Shown one piece after another: positions 35,569 through 45,429 of a stretch of 64,000 nt of DNA. The notes beneath the pieces were generated by a model. The model worked only from the letters and a program-made list of their open reading frames with translations, searched no databases and had not been told where the DNA came from. Position 1 is the first letter of the stretch; each line of letters begins with the position of its first letter. Both the position numbers and the translations under genes were made by a program. Origin of the DNA: Hydrogenophaga intermedia (GTDB taxonomy: Bacteria; Pseudomonadota; Gammaproteobacteria; Burkholderiales; Burkholderiaceae_C); contig NZ_CCAE010000001.1 in assembly GCF_000723405.1 (NCBI RefSeq), positions 186,001-250,000 on the forward strand, given 5' to 3'.

Positions 35569-36357
35569 ATGCAACCGCAACGCCACCCCGAACTCCTGCA
35601 GCGCCTGGCCGCCGCGTACGCGCTGGGCACGCTGCGCGGTGGTGCGCGCCGGCGCTTCGAGACCATCGCGCGAGAACAACCTGTGGTGCGCGCGGCGGCC
35701 ATCGAATGGCAGACCCGTGTGGCCAGCCTGAACGAGCTGCAGGCCAGCGCCGAACCCGCGCCACAGGTGTGGACCCGCATCCAGAACCTGGTGCGCGCCG
35801 AGGGAGAGCGCATCGCCATCGAGCAGCAGCGCGCACCTTCGGCCACCACGTCACCACGCGGCTGGTGGCACAGCCTCGCGCTGTGGCGCGGCGCGGGCCT
35901 GGCGGGCCTGTGCACCGTGGTGGCGGCGCTGGTGCTGTTGCCCGGGCTGCGGGGCGAGTTGGACCGGCGTGGCGCCGAGGTGGCCGAACTGCAACGCCAA
36001 TTGCTGGCCACTCCCGACGTGCGCTACGTGGCCGTGCTCAACGACGACCAGGCCAAGCCGGCCGTTCTGGTCACCTTCGACACCCGGCACAACCGCTTGA
36101 GCCTGCAGCGTGTAGGCGGCTACCAGGAAGCGGCCGACCGCTCGCTGCAGCTCTGGGCCCTGCCACCGGGCGCGGCGCCGCGCTCGCTGGGCGTACTCTC
36201 GCCCGAGCGGCTGTTGCAGTTGGCGGCGAGCGAGAACGCGGTGAGCGAGGTGCCTGCGCTGGCGATCAGCCTGGAGCCGCTGGGCGGCGTGCCCAGCGAA
36301 CGCGGCCCCACCGGTCCGGTGCTGTTCCATGGACCGCTGATCCAGAAGCAGATTTGA
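35569..36357 (+). CDS. Membrane anti-sigma factor (RskA-like)
   Basis: A 262-residue anti-sigma factor. The N-terminal anti-sigma domain (HPELLQRLAAAYALGTLRGGARRRFE) is followed by one membrane helix (ALWRGAGLAGLCTVVAALVLLPG, about 102-124). A periplasmic RskA C-terminal domain follows, containing 'LQLWALPPGAAPRSLGVL' and a terminal GPVLFHGPLIQ. There is no zinc-finger HxxxCxxC, unlike the anti-sigma at 4.3 kb. It probably holds the upstream sigma factor at the membrane until proteolysis. A strong terminator follows 12 bases after its stop. Confidence 0.88.
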   Translation: MQPQRHPELLQRLAAAYALGTLRGGARRRFETIAREQPVVRAAAIEWQTRVASLNELQASAEPAPQVWTRIQNLVRAEGERIAIEQQRAPSATTSPRGWWHSLALWRGAGLAGLCTVVAALVLLPGLRGELDRRGAEVAELQRQLLATPDVRYVAVLNDDQAKPAVLVTFDTRHNRLSLQRVGGYQEAADRSLQLWALPPGAAPRSLGVLSPERLLQLAASENAVSEVPALAISLEPLGGVPSERGPTGPVLFHGPLIQKQI

Positions 36358-36368
36358 AGCGGCCAAGG

Positions 36369-36397
36369 AAAAAGCCGGCGCGGGCGCCGGCTTTTTA
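36369..36397. terminator. Bidirectional intrinsic terminator
   Basis: The stem AGCCGGCG-CGGG-CGCCGGCT is flanked by an A-run on the left and TTTTT on the right. It serves both the anti-sigma gene (plus strand) and the RRM protein gene (minus strand), which converge here. Confidence 0.9.
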
Positions 36398-36412
36398 TGG
36401 AGCGGTCAGGGC

Positions 36413-36706
36413 TTAGTAGCGCGGACCGTTGCTGCGGTAACCACCGCCGCCGCCGCCTTCTTTCGGGCGCGACACGTTGACGACGATCTGGCGGCCGTCG
36501 ACCGATTGGCCGTTGAGGCCGTTGATGGCGGCTTGCGCCTCGGCCTCGGAGGCCATTTCCACGAAGCCGAAACCCTTGGAGCGGCCGCTGTCGCGGTCGG
36601 TCATGACCTTGGCGGAGGCCACGTTGCCGAATTCGGAGAAGTTGTGACGAAGCGAGTCGTCGTTGACGGAGTAGGGCAGGTTGCCCACGTACAGTTTGCT
36701 GCTCAT
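36413..36706 (-). CDS. RRM-domain RNA-binding protein
   Basis: A 97-residue single-RRM protein: RNP2 KLYVGNLPYS, RNP1 KGFGFVEM, and a Gly-rich tail (GGGGGGYRSNGPRY). Bacterial proteins of this type (Rbp/cold-inducible group) bind RNA and are often induced by cold. AAAGG lies 7 bases before the ATG at 36706, which is confirmed by the family start MSSKLYVGNL. The 241 bases upstream give room for a long regulated leader, a feature common in cold-shock genes. Confidence 0.92.
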   Translation of the reverse strand: MSSKLYVGNLPYSVNDDSLRHNFSEFGNVASAKVMTDRDSGRSKGFGFVEMASEAEAQAAINGLNGQSVDGRQIVVNVSRPKEGGGGGGYRSNGPRY

Positions 36707-36947
36707 GACTGAGCCTTTCAGAGAAGCGGGCCGGCCTGCAATGGCACAAGCGCCGCGAGAGAGGGTGGTTGCCACGTGAAAGTGGGCCACCTGAGAAGAC
36801 CGCCAACCCGCGAGGGACCGAACGGTCAGTGATCGGCCACGCGAGGTGGCGAAGCGGGCGATCCTACGCGGGATGCCCCGAATCACCTAAGGGTTTCGGT
36901 GAATCCACGATCGGACTGACCAGCGGTAGCACCGCCCGCCACGGTGT
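36707..36947 (-). other. Non-coding stretch upstream of the RRM gene
   Basis: 241 bases between the queF stop and the RRM start code for nothing I can support. TAGGAT (reverse strand, about 36863-36868) is a possible -10, which would leave a leader of about 150 bases. I see no strong terminator for queF. Confidence 0.4.
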
Positions 36948-37799
36948 TCACTGTCGCGCGGTGCGCACATTGGCCGGCGGCTGCTGCGGGTGACTGCTGC
37001 GCCAGGGGTTGATGTCGAGCCCGCCACGGCGCGTGTAGCGCGCGTAAACGCTCAGCTTCGCGGGCTTGCAGCGCGTCCACACGTCCATGTAGATGCGCTC
37101 CACGCACTGCTCGTGGAATTCGTTGTGGTTGCGAAAGCTCACCAGGTACTGCAACAGGCCCGCCTGGTCGATCTGCGGGCCGCTGTACGTGATCTGCACG
37201 CTGCCCCAGTCGGGCTGGCCGGTGACGAGGCAGTTGCTCTTGAGCAGGTGGCTCACCAGGGTTTCGTTCACCGGCTGCTCATCGAAGGCGGCGGTGAGCA
37301 GCTCGGGCGCGGGCTGGTAGCGCGTGCACTCCACGTCGAGCCGGTCCAGGCTCAGGCCGTCGAGTTCGTGAATGGGTTCGGCGTCGAAGCGCTCGGGCGA
37401 CAGCAGCTTCACGCCCACGCCCGCCTGCACCGGCCCGCCGTGCCACACCGCCGTGCCGAGGTCGGCGCGCAGCCGCGCCTGCACCGCCTCGGCGCTGTCG
37501 AAAGCCGAGTTGTTGAAGCTGTTGAGGTAGAGCTTGAAGGACTTGCTCTCCACGATGTGCGTGCTCTCGCAGGGCACGGTGATGTGCGCGATGGCCACCT
37601 GCGGCTTGCCGCGCGGGTTCAGCCAGGACAGCTCGTAGGCGGTCCACAGGTCGCAGCCCATGAAGGGCACGCTGCCGACGATGCCGATCTCGCGCCGCTT
37701 GGCCTCGCGCGGCAAGGGGAAGATGAGCGAGGGGTCGTAGCGATCGACGTAGGCCGAGGCCTTGCCGAGCTGGGATTGTTCGGGGGTGTTGGCGTTCAT
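36948..37799 (-). CDS. queF: NADPH-dependent 7-cyano-7-deazaguanine reductase QueF
   Basis: QueF reduces preQ0 to preQ1 in queuosine tRNA modification. At 283 residues it is the long, two-domain form found in E. coli. Motifs are [15 protein letters not shown] (substrate pocket), the catalytic Cys in [16 protein letters not shown], the acidic [16 protein letters not shown] region and a C-terminal [15 protein letters not shown]. The ATG at 37799 overlaps the stop of the upstream prolyl-hydroxylase-like gene (ATGA), so they form an operon. Confidence 0.96.
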   Translation of the reverse strand: MNANTPEQSQLGKASAYVDRYDPSLIFPLPREAKRREIGIVGSVPFMGCDLWTAYELSWLNPRGKPQVAIAHITVPCESTHIVESKSFKLYLNSFNNSAFDSAEAVQARLRADLGTAVWHGGPVQAGVGVKLLSPERFDAEPIHELDGLSLDRLDVECTRYQPAPELLTAAFDEQPVNETLVSHLLKSNCLVTGQPDWGSVQITYSGPQIDQAGLLQYLVSFRNHNEFHEQCVERIYMDVWTRCKPAKLSVYARYTRRGGLDINPWRSSHPQQPPANVRTARQ

Positions 37800-38686
37800 T
37801 GGAATTCGCGTTCGCGCAACCATTTGGTGGCGACCCACTTCTCGCCCTCGAGCACCGGCGCGCCGCCGTGCAGGCTGCGCGTGGTGGGGTGCGGGCGGTC
37901 GTAGCTGAAAAAGACGGCGGAGCCTTTCACGGGCGCGACCTCCAGCCCCACGTCGGGGAAGGTGGTGCCGCCGCCGCGCGCGGGCTCATTGAGGTACATC
38001 ACCAGCGTGGCCACGCGCTGGCCGCCGCGCTTGAGGATGGTGGGCGTGCCGGCTTCCTTGGGGTCGAAGTAGTCGTAGTGCGGCTTGTACTCGGCACCCG
38101 GGCGGTAGTGCAGCACCTGCAGGCCCTCGCCGTTTTCCACCGGCCAGCCCACCAGCCGCGCGATGCGCCGTTCCACCGCCGTCACCTCGGGCGTCTGCCC
38201 GCGCGTGAAGAACATGCCGCTGCTGGTGCGGTCGGCGTTGAGTTCCTCGCCGCCAGTGGCCGTCTGCACCGTGAGCGAGCGCGCGAGCTTGGGTTTGGCC
38301 GATTCGATGATCGCATCGCACTCCTCGGCGCTGAGCAGGTTGCCCAGCACTACCACGCGCGGATGGTTCATGTGCGTGATGATGTCCACCCAGCGGTCGC
38401 CCGCGTCGATGCGGCGCGGCGAGCCCGAGGTGTCGATGACGGGCACGGCGGAGCCCTGGCCCAGCGCGCCCTGCACGGCCTCGCGCACCTCGGGAGCGGC
38501 TTGCGAGAGCGCGTCGGGCGAGACGGTGGACAGGTGCTCCAGCAGCGTCTGTTCGAGCGCGGCCTCGGCCACACCAGCGTTCCAGCCGGCGTCGAGCATG
38601 GACTTGAGCACGGACTCGGGCGTGCAGCCGGCGCTGGCCTGTTCGATGATCCAGCGGCGCAATTCAGGCGTGACGGTCTGGGACAT
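37796..38686 (-). CDS. 2OG-Fe(II) oxygenase, prolyl 4-hydroxylase-like
   Basis: A 296-residue protein. An N-terminal extension (about 1-100, with '[28 protein letters not shown]' in parts) precedes a P4Hc domain: RTSSGMFF, iron ligands in [10 protein letters not shown] (His, Asp) and [10 protein letters not shown] (His), and the 2-oxoglutarate-binding Lys near GEKWVATKW. It probably hydroxylates proline or arginine in a protein; bacterial examples act on EF-Tu or on secreted proteins. GGGGAGAG precedes the ATG at 38686. It is translationally coupled to queF, a pairing whose reason is unclear. Confidence 0.88.
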   Translation of the reverse strand: MSQTVTPELRRWIIEQASAGCTPESVLKSMLDAGWNAGVAEAALEQTLLEHLSTVSPDALSQAAPEVREAVQGALGQGSAVPVIDTSGSPRRIDAGDRWVDIITHMNHPRVVVLGNLLSAEECDAIIESAKPKLARSLTVQTATGGEELNADRTSSGMFFTRGQTPEVTAVERRIARLVGWPVENGEGLQVLHYRPGAEYKPHYDYFDPKEAGTPTILKRGGQRVATLVMYLNEPARGGGTTFPDVGLEVAPVKGSAVFFSYDRPHPTTRSLHGGAPVLEGEKWVATKWLREREFQ

Positions 38687-38700
38687 GGCGCTCTCCCCTG

Positions 38701-39477
38701 TCAGGGCTTGGCCTCGCGCCGGAACACCAGGCGATCGGGTCCGGAGGCGTCGGCGGTAAAACGGTAGCCTTCCAGGTCGAAGGCCTTGAGTTGTTCGGGC
38801 GTGCTGGCGCGGTGCTGTACGGCCCAGCGCACCATGAGCCCGCGCGCGCGCTTGGCCATGAAGCTGATGACCTTGTAACCCGCGGGCTTGCGTTCCTCGA
38901 ACGCGCAAGTCACCACACGCGGGCGCAGCGCCTTCAGGTCCACGGCCTTGAAGTACTCCTCGCTGGCCAGGTTGATGACCACGGGGCTCTTGTCGGCCAG
39001 GGCGCGCTCGTTGAGGTAGTCGGCGATGCGGCTGCCCCAGAAGGCGTAGAGGCTGGCGCCAGCTTTCGTCTTCAGGCGCGTGCCCATTTCCAGCCGGTAG
39101 GGCTGCATCCAGTCGAGCGGGCGCAGCACGCCGTACAGGCCGCTGAGGATGCACAGATGCGCCTGCAGCCAGTCGAGTTCCTCGGCCGACAGGGTTTTGG
39201 CGTCCAGCCCGCCGTAGACGTCGCCGTCGAAGGCCAATACCGCCTGCTTGGAATTCTTTGCCGTGAACTTGGGGCTCCAGGCCTCGTAGCGCGCGGCGTT
39301 GAGCGAGGCGAGCTTGTCCGACAGGTCCATGAGGGTGCCGATCTGCTGCGGCGTCTTGCGCTTGAGCACATCGATCAACTCGACCGATTGCTCGACGAAC
39401 AGCGGCTGCGTGTGCGCCTTCACATGGGGGGGCGTCTCGTAATCGAGCGCCTTGGCGGGCGAGATCAGGAATAGCAT
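38701..39477 (-). CDS. yaaA: Peroxide stress protein YaaA
   Basis: A 258-residue YaaA (DUF328) protein: [17 protein letters not shown] at the N-terminus, [38 protein letters not shown] (in parts), [24 protein letters not shown] and [13 protein letters not shown]. In E. coli, YaaA is part of the OxyR response and lowers free iron under peroxide. Length and motifs are normal. It lies 14 bases upstream of the prolyl-hydroxylase gene, so the iron-dependent oxygenase and an iron-limiting protein share an operon with queF. Confidence 0.95.
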   Translation of the reverse strand: MLFLISPAKALDYETPPHVKAHTQPLFVEQSVELIDVLKRKTPQQIGTLMDLSDKLASLNAARYEAWSPKFTAKNSKQAVLAFDGDVYGGLDAKTLSAEELDWLQAHLCILSGLYGVLRPLDWMQPYRLEMGTRLKTKAGASLYAFWGSRIADYLNERALADKSPVVINLASEEYFKAVDLKALRPRVVTCAFEERKPAGYKVISFMAKRARGLMVRWAVQHRASTPEQLKAFDLEGYRFTADASGPDRLVFRREAKP

Positions 39478-39637
39478 GGATGAACGGTGGAACCGGGCCG
39501 GGCCGATGGAGACCGCAATTATCGCGAAGCCCTACCCGGGCACCCCACCTCAAGGCCTTCGGCACCACCCGGCGAATTACGTTTGGAGAAATGCGTTTCG
39601 CTATGGTAAATTTCAGAGACCGTTCAAGGAGACAGCC

Positions 39638-40255
39638 ATGACGTCCGTGAAACCCCAGGCCGGCCTGCCCGCGCCGGCCCCGATCCAGCAGTTGCATCAC
39701 TACGCCTACCGCGCCCGCGACGCGGAGGAAACGCGGCATTTCTACGAGGACATCCTGGGCCTGCCGCTGTACCACATCATCCAGAGCGACTACGTGCCGA
39801 GCACGGGTGAGTACTGCCCGTACACGCACTTCTTCTTCCGCCTGCAGGACGGCTCGTTCATCGCTTTTTTCGACCTGGGCGACGACGAAGCGGCGCTGCC
39901 GAGCCCGAACACGCCGAAGTGGGTGAACCACATCAGTTTCCGGGTGAACACCACCGGTGAGCTGGAGAACACGAAGGCGCGCCTTGAGGCGCACGGGATC
40001 GAGGTGCTGGGGGTGACGGACCACCACATCTTCAAGAGCATTTACTTCTTCGACCCGAACGGGATCCGTCTGGAGTTGACGGCTCAGTTGGCTGACGAGT
40101 TCCAGATGCTGCAGGAGAGCAAGACGGCGCATGCGCGGCTGGGTGAATGGAACGCACGCAAGGAGCAGTGGCGCAAGGAGCGAGCCGAGGGCAAGGGTGC
40201 TGCGCCGCTGAAGCCGCAGCAGAACGATCGGCCGGAGGTGGGGGCGAAGGTCTAG
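39638..40255 (+). CDS. VOC family (glyoxalase/dioxygenase-like) protein
   Basis: A 205-residue single-metal VOC-fold protein. Likely ligands are His in QQLHHYAYRA, His in WVNHISFRV and Glu in GIRLELTAQL. The pattern 'FYEDILGLPLYH' and 'YFFDPNGIRLEL' is standard. A charged C-terminal tail (about 160-205) is unusual. AAGGAG lies 7 bases before the ATG. It precedes a phenol-hydroxylase-like flavoprotein gene, separated only by a structured repeat, so it may be a ring-cleavage or detoxifying enzyme of the same pathway. Confidence 0.88.
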   Translation: MTSVKPQAGLPAPAPIQQLHHYAYRARDAEETRHFYEDILGLPLYHIIQSDYVPSTGEYCPYTHFFFRLQDGSFIAFFDLGDDEAALPSPNTPKWVNHISFRVNTTGELENTKARLEAHGIEVLGVTDHHIFKSIYFFDPNGIRLELTAQLADEFQMLQESKTAHARLGEWNARKEQWRKERAEGKGAAPLKPQQNDRPEVGAKV

Positions 40256-40319
40256 GCGCTCCCGGGTTTTCTCCGGCGGCACCGGGCACTTGAGCGGTCC
40301 GCACGCCAAGGTGTTGGCA

Positions 40320-40423
40320 GCTCGCGGACGCTGGGTGCCTTGTGTAGCGAAATAAAGGAGGAGGACCGGGCAAAGCCCGGTCCGGGGGACATTCGCGGAA
40401 CAAGGCACCCAGTGGCCGCGAGC
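40320..40423 (+). repeat. Structured palindromic repeat, copy 3 (forward orientation)
   Basis: GCTCGCGG pairs with CCGCGAGC across an ACG/TGG loop. CTGGGTGCCTTGT pairs with ACAAGGCACCCAG. Then come GTA/GGA, inner stem GCGAA/TTCGC (GCGAC/GTCGC in copies 1 and 2, a compensatory change), loops ATAAAGGAGGAG and CGGGGGACA, and hairpin GACCGGGC-AAA-GCCCGGTC. GGGTTTTCTCCGG at 40264-40276 is the reverse complement of the box after copy 2. The element fills most of the gap between the VOC gene (stop 40255) and the hydroxylase gene (start 40494). Confidence 0.88.
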
Positions 40424-40493
40424 CAGCGAGGTGTCACGAGCGAAATGAAGCGCGACGAACGAAACGACAACCGATGACAACGAGGACCGGAAG

Positions 40494-42233
40494 ATGTCGC
40501 TGAACACATACAAGGACGTGGCCCACACCAACGGCTACGAGTTCACCCAGGGCGGCGGCTACGAACTGCCCAGCTACCCCTTCGTTCCCCCGCCTGAAAT
40601 CGGCGGCAAGACACCCGCGAAACACCCCATCGTCATCGTCGGCGGCGGCATCACCGGCCTCACCCTCGCCTGCTCCCTCGCCCGTCTGGGCGTCAAGGCC
40701 ATCCTGCTCGATGAGGACGACACCGTCGGCGTCAAGGGCGCCTCCTCTCGCGGCATCTGCTACACGCAGAAGTCGCTCGAGATCTTCGAACGCCTGGGCG
40801 TGTACGAACACATCGCCGCCAAAGGCACGCAATGGAGCGTGGGCCGCACCTTCGCCGGCGACGACGAGGTCTACAGCTTCGACCTGCGCCAGCAAGGCAG
40901 CTTCAACCTCAGCCAGCAGCCGCCCTTCATCAACATCCAGCAGTTCTACATCGAGGCTTTCCTGGTCGACCGCATCCGGCAACTCGGCCATGTGGAACTG
41001 CGCTGGCGCAACCGGCTCACCGGCTTCGAGCAGAACGAGCGCACCGCCACGCTCACCGTGGAAACGCCCGCGGGCGACTACCGCATCGAGGCCGAGCACG
41101 TCATCGACGCCACCGGCAGCAACAGCCCCTTGCGCAAGTGGCTGAACGTGCCTTTCGACAGCAAACGCGGCGACGACCGCTGGTGCATCGCCGACGTGCG
41201 CTTCAGCACCCGCCCGCCAACCGAGCGCCACACCTGGATCGAAGCGCCCTTCAACGAGAACCGCGCCGTCTGGCAGCACCTGATGGCCGACGACGTCTGG
41301 CGCATCGACTACCAGATGGCGCCCAACGCCGACCCGGCCCACGTGAGCCGCGAGGACGTGGTGCGCGAGCGCCTGGCGCGCCAGTTCGGCGCTGGTGTGG
41401 AGGTGGAGATCGTGTGGGTGGGCCCCTACGCCTACCGCAGCGAGTGCGTGCACAGCATGCGCAGCGGCCGCGTGTACTTCATGGGCGACTCGGCCAAGGT
41501 GGTCAGCCCCTTTGGCGCTCGCGGTGGCAACACCGGCGTGGCCGACGCCGACAACCTGGCCTGGAAGCTCGCCGCCGTGCAACGTGGCCAGGCCGCGCCC
41601 GCGCTGCTCGACAGCTACGAGGACGAGCGCCTGGAAGCCGCGCGCGAGAACGTGCGCGTCACCAACCGCACCGCGCGCTTCCTGCGCCCAGCCGACGGCA
41701 TCGAGCGCGTGTACCGCGACGCCGCCATCGCCCTGGCCAAGCGCCACCCGTTCGCACGCGCCCTGGTCAACACCGGTCGCATGGCCGTGGCCAACCCGTA
41801 CACGCGTTCGCGCATCTGCCAATACACGCCGGGCAGCGCAGCCGGTCAGTCGGTGCAGAACGTCGAATTCCGCTGGGCCAACGGCCGAACCGGGCGAATG
41901 AACCAGTTGCTGGACTGGGCCGGTGGCGATCTGCTCTTGCTGTGCTTCGGGGCGTTGAGCGCCGCCGCACTGCGCCGCCTGCGCGAGGTGCTGGCCACCA
42001 CGCCGCTGCGCGCGTTGCAGGTGCCGGCCGGCCGCGAGTCGGCCCAGGCCGACGAGCACGTTCGGGATCCGAAAGGCCACCTGCGCGGTGCCTGTGGCCT
42101 GCCCGCAGGCGACGAACCCGCCTGGGCCCTGGTGCGCCCCGACGGATACCTCGCCGCCAGCGGCGACACCATCGACGGCCGTCTGGTGCAGGCCATCGGC
42201 CTCACCCTCGGTCTCACCGGAGTGCACGCATGA
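40494..42233 (+). CDS. FAD-dependent aromatic-ring hydroxylase (MhpA/phenol monooxygenase-like)
   Basis: A 579-residue class A flavin monooxygenase. The dinucleotide motif is PIVIVGGGITGLTLACSLARLG (about 46-67; 19 of these are conserved), the second is EHVIDATGSNSPLR, and the FAD/NADPH GD motif is RVYFMGDSAKVVSPFGARGGN. The C-terminal thioredoxin-like region covers about 440-579. Such enzymes hydroxylate phenolic acids using NAD(P)H and oxygen. Its stop overlaps a DUF2783 gene (ATGA), and a VOC gene lies upstream, giving a compact degradation module of unknown substrate. Confidence 0.9.
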   Translation: MSLNTYKDVAHTNGYEFTQGGGYELPSYPFVPPPEIGGKTPAKHPIVIVGGGITGLTLACSLARLGVKAILLDEDDTVGVKGASSRGICYTQKSLEIFERLGVYEHIAAKGTQWSVGRTFAGDDEVYSFDLRQQGSFNLSQQPPFINIQQFYIEAFLVDRIRQLGHVELRWRNRLTGFEQNERTATLTVETPAGDYRIEAEHVIDATGSNSPLRKWLNVPFDSKRGDDRWCIADVRFSTRPPTERHTWIEAPFNENRAVWQHLMADDVWRIDYQMAPNADPAHVSREDVVRERLARQFGAGVEVEIVWVGPYAYRSECVHSMRSGRVYFMGDSAKVVSPFGARGGNTGVADADNLAWKLAAVQRGQAAPALLDSYEDERLEAARENVRVTNRTARFLRPADGIERVYRDAAIALAKRHPFARALVNTGRMAVANPYTRSRICQYTPGSAAGQSVQNVEFRWANGRTGRMNQLLDWAGGDLLLLCFGALSAAALRRLREVLATTPLRALQVPAGRESAQADEHVRDPKGHLRGACGLPAGDEPAWALVRPDGYLAASGDTIDGRLVQAIGLTLGLTGVHA

Positions 42234-42415
42234 TCACCACCCCCAACTGGCAGGACGCCGACACCTTCTACGAACAACTGCTCGACGCGCAAGTGAACCT
42301 GTCGCCCGAGCAGCAACAGGCCTTCTGCGCGCGCCTGGTCCTGCTGCTGGCCAACCAGGTGGGCGACGCCGCCGTGTTGACCGAGTGCATCCAGGCGGCC
42401 CGCGAGGCCGGCTGA
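42230..42415 (+). CDS. DUF2783 small protein
   Basis: A 61-residue acidic protein: WQDADTFYEQLLDAQVNLS, then QQQAFCARLVLLLANQVGD and AVLTECIQAAREAG. This is the DUF2783 family, found almost only beside flavin monooxygenases, which suggests a subunit or stabilising partner. The ATG overlaps the hydroxylase stop, fixing the start and implying fixed stoichiometry. The function has not been shown. Confidence 0.88.
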   Translation: MITTPNWQDADTFYEQLLDAQVNLSPEQQQAFCARLVLLLANQVGDAAVLTECIQAAREAG

Positions 42416-42453
42416 GCACACCCCGACGACCCATGTCCCAGGGGGCGCCGGGC

Positions 42454-42505
42454 TAAAATGCCCGCTTCCCCCGTCATCTCCAACGGCATCCCACGGGATG
42501 CCGTT
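42454..42505 (+). promoter_or_regulatory. valS leader: -10 element and hairpin
   Basis: TAAAAT (42454-42459) is a plausible -10 element with a weak -35. It is followed by a strong hairpin, with arms AACGGCATCCC (42482-42492) and GGGATGCCGTT (42495-42505), ending 17 bases before the valS ATG. There is no T-run, and no T-box is expected in this group. The hairpin could affect ribosome access or mRNA stability. Confidence 0.5.
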
Positions 42506-42522
42506 GCCATTACTGGCACCCC

Positions 42523-45426
42523 ATGACCGACACCGTGCAGCAACCCGGCCTGGCCTCGCTGGCCAAGTCCTTCGAACCCGCCCCCATCGAAGCCCGCTGG
42601 GGCCCCTGGTGGGAGCAGCGCGGCGTCGGCAAGGCCGGGTTCCGCGGCACGGGCGAGGCCAAGGCCGGCGCACCCGCGTTCAGCATCCAGCTGCCGCCGC
42701 CGAACGTGACCGGCACCCTGCACATGGGCCACGCGTTCAACCAGACCATCATGGACAGCCTGACGCGCTACCACCGCATGATGGGCGCGAACACCCTGTG
42801 GGTCCCGGGCACCGACCACGCCGGCATTGCCACGCAGATCGTCGTCGAGCGGCAACTGCAAGAACAGAAGATCAGCCGTCACGACCTCGGCCGCGAGGCC
42901 TTCACGAAGAAGGTCTGGGAGTGGAAGGAGAAAAGCGGCAACACGATCACCACGCAAATGCGCCGCATGGGCGACACCGTGGATTGGTCGCGCGAGTACT
43001 TCACCATGGACGACAAGCTCTCGTCGGTGGTCACCGAGACCTTCGTGCGCCTGTACGAGCAGGGCCTCATCTACCGCGGCAAACGCCTGGTCAACTGGGA
43101 CCCGGTGCTCAAATCGGCGGTGAGCGACCTCGAGGTCGAGTCGGTCGAGTCCGAAGGCAAGATGCACTACATCTGCTACCCGTTTGTGGACGGGCCGCAG
43201 ATGATCGATGGCCAGTTGACGCGCGGCATGACCATCGCCACCACGCGCCCCGAGACCATGCTGGCCGACGGCGCCCTGGCCGTGCACCCCGAGGACGATC
43301 GTTACCGCCACCTCGTCGGCAAATATGTCGATCTGCCGCTGTGCGACCGCCAGATCCCCATCATCGCGGACGACTTCGTGGACCGCGAGTTCGGCTCGGG
43401 CTGCGTGAAGATCACCGGCGCGCACGACTTCAACGACTACGCCTGCGCGCTGCGGCACAACATCCCGCTTATCACCATCTTCACGCTGGACGCGAAGGTG
43501 AACGAGAACGGCCCCAAGGCCTACCAAGGCCTGGACCGCTTCGACGCCCGCAAGGCCGTGGTGGCCGACCTGGAGACCCAGGGCTTCCTGCTGGAAGTGA
43601 AGCCGCACAAGCTCATGCTGCCGATCTGCGCGCGCACCGGCCAGGTGGTGGAGCCCATGCTCACGGACCAGTGGTTCGTGGCCATGACGAAAGTCAGCGA
43701 CAAGGATCCGACGGGCAAGAGCATTGCGCAGAAGGCGATCGATGCGGTCGATTCGGGTGAAGTGAAGTTCGTGCCCGAGAACTGGGTCAACACCTACGAC
43801 CAGTGGATGAAGAACATCCAGGACTGGTGCATCAGCCGCCAACTCTGGTGGGGCCACCAGATCCCCGCCTGGTACGACGAGGACGGCAAGATCTACGTGG
43901 CGCGCAACGAGGCCGACGCCAAAGCCCAGGCACCGGGCAAGACGCTCACTCGCGACCCCGATGTGCTCGACACCTGGTACTCGTCTGCGCTCGTGCCCTT
44001 CAGCACCATGGGCTGGCCGGATCAGAAGAGCGGCCCCACCGAGGACTACGACGTCTACCTGCCCAGCAGCGTGCTGGTCACAGGCTACGACATCATTTTC
44101 TTCTGGGTCGCGCGCATGATCATGATGACGACCCACTTCACCGGTCGCGTGCCCTTCCGCCACGTCTACATCCACGGTCTGGTGCGTGACGCGCAGGGGC
44201 GCAAGATGAGCAAGAGCGAAGGCAACGTGCTCGACCCGGTTGACCTGATCGACGGCATCGCGCTGGCGCCGCTGCTGGACAAGCGCACCACCGGCCTGCG
44301 CAAGCCCGAGACCGCGCCGCGCGTGCGCAAGGACACCGAGAAGGAGTTCCCCGAGGGCATTCCCGCCTACGGCGCCGACGCGCTGCGCTTCACCTTCGCC
44401 GCGCTGGCCTCGCTGGGCCGCAGCATCAACTTCGACAGCAAGCGCTGCGAGGGCTACCGCAACTTCTGCAACAAGCTCTGGAACGCCACGCGTTTCGTGC
44501 TGATGAACTGCGAAGGGCAGGACTGCGGGCTGCAGGAGCACACCAAGGAAGAGTGCGCCGTCGGCCAGCCCTTCCACGGCTACCTGAGCTTCAGCCAGGC
44601 AGACCGCTGGATTTCGTCGACCCTGCAGCGCACCGAGGCCAGCGTGGCCCAGGGCTTCGCCGAGTACCGCCTCGACAACGTCGCCAACGCCCTCTACGAC
44701 TTCGTGTGGAACGAGTTCTGCGACTGGTACCTGGAGATCGCCAAGGTGCAGATCCAGACCGGCGACGCCGCACAGCAGCGCGCCACGCGCCGCACGCTTA
44801 TCCGCACGCTGGAGGCCATCCAGCGCCTGGCGCACCCCATCATTCCCTTCATCACCGAAGAGCTGTGGCAGAAGGTGGCGCCAGTGGCCGGCCGCGCGGG
44901 CGAGTCGGTGGCCCTGGCCGCCTACCCCGTGAGCCAGCCCGAGCGCGTCGACGAGGCCGCCGAGGCGCACGTCGTTCGTCTGAAGAAGCTGGTGGACGCC
45001 TGCCGCACGCTGCGCGGCGAGATGGGCGTGTCCCCGGCACAGCGCCTGCCGCTGTACACCGTGGGCGACGCCGAGTTCCTGCGCGCTGCCGCGCCGGTGC
45101 TGCAGGCCCTGGCCAAGCTGGCCGAAGTGCGCGTGTTCGACGACGAGGCCGCCTGGGCCCAGGCCGCGGGCGCGGCACCGGTGGCCGTGGTGGGCGAGGC
45201 GCGCCTGTGCCTGTTCATGGAAATCGACGTGGCGGCCGAGAAGGCTCGCCTGGGCAAGGAAGCCGCGCGCCTGCAGGGCGAGATCACCAAGGCCCAGGGC
45301 AAGCTCGGCAACGAGGGCTTCGTGGCGCGCGCGCCAGCGGCGGTGATCGATCAGGAGAAGCAGCGCCTGGCCGACTTCGGCGCCACGCTGGAAAAAGTGC
45401 AGGCCCAGCTCGCGCGACTGGGCTGA
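42523..45426 (+). CDS. valS: Valine--tRNA ligase
   Basis: A 967-residue class I tRNA synthetase that charges tRNA-Val. The HIGH motif reads [21 protein letters not shown] is exact ([14 protein letters not shown]), and the editing domain holds [10 protein letters not shown]. The anticodon domain is followed by a C-terminal coiled coil (about 900-967: [20 protein letters not shown]...LAQLARLG) that binds tRNA. Length is normal for the bacterial form. It is the main gene of its transcript, starting 107 bases after the DUF2783 gene. Confidence 0.98.
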   Translation: MTDTVQQPGLASLAKSFEPAPIEARWGPWWEQRGVGKAGFRGTGEAKAGAPAFSIQLPPPNVTGTLHMGHAFNQTIMDSLTRYHRMMGANTLWVPGTDHAGIATQIVVERQLQEQKISRHDLGREAFTKKVWEWKEKSGNTITTQMRRMGDTVDWSREYFTMDDKLSSVVTETFVRLYEQGLIYRGKRLVNWDPVLKSAVSDLEVESVESEGKMHYICYPFVDGPQMIDGQLTRGMTIATTRPETMLADGALAVHPEDDRYRHLVGKYVDLPLCDRQIPIIADDFVDREFGSGCVKITGAHDFNDYACALRHNIPLITIFTLDAKVNENGPKAYQGLDRFDARKAVVADLETQGFLLEVKPHKLMLPICARTGQVVEPMLTDQWFVAMTKVSDKDPTGKSIAQKAIDAVDSGEVKFVPENWVNTYDQWMKNIQDWCISRQLWWGHQIPAWYDEDGKIYVARNEADAKAQAPGKTLTRDPDVLDTWYSSALVPFSTMGWPDQKSGPTEDYDVYLPSSVLVTGYDIIFFWVARMIMMTTHFTGRVPFRHVYIHGLVRDAQGRKMSKSEGNVLDPVDLIDGIALAPLLDKRTTGLRKPETAPRVRKDTEKEFPEGIPAYGADALRFTFAALASLGRSINFDSKRCEGYRNFCNKLWNATRFVLMNCEGQDCGLQEHTKEECAVGQPFHGYLSFSQADRWISSTLQRTEASVAQGFAEYRLDNVANALYDFVWNEFCDWYLEIAKVQIQTGDAAQQRATRRTLIRTLEAIQRLAHPIIPFITEELWQKVAPVAGRAGESVALAAYPVSQPERVDEAAEAHVVRLKKLVDACRTLRGEMGVSPAQRLPLYTVGDAEFLRAAAPVLQALAKLAEVRVFDDEAAWAQAAGAAPVAVVGEARLCLFMEIDVAAEKARLGKEAARLQGEITKAQGKLGNEGFVARAPAAVIDQEKQRLADFGATLEKVQAQLARLG

Positions 45427-45429
45427 GGC

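Noticed and set aside
42482..42505. T-box or amino-acid riboswitch before valS
   Set aside because: Only a simple 11-bp hairpin is present, with no terminator and no T-box sequence.
42268..44970. 900-residue minus-strand frame opposite valS
   Set aside because: It is a shadow of valS, which has all the catalytic motifs.
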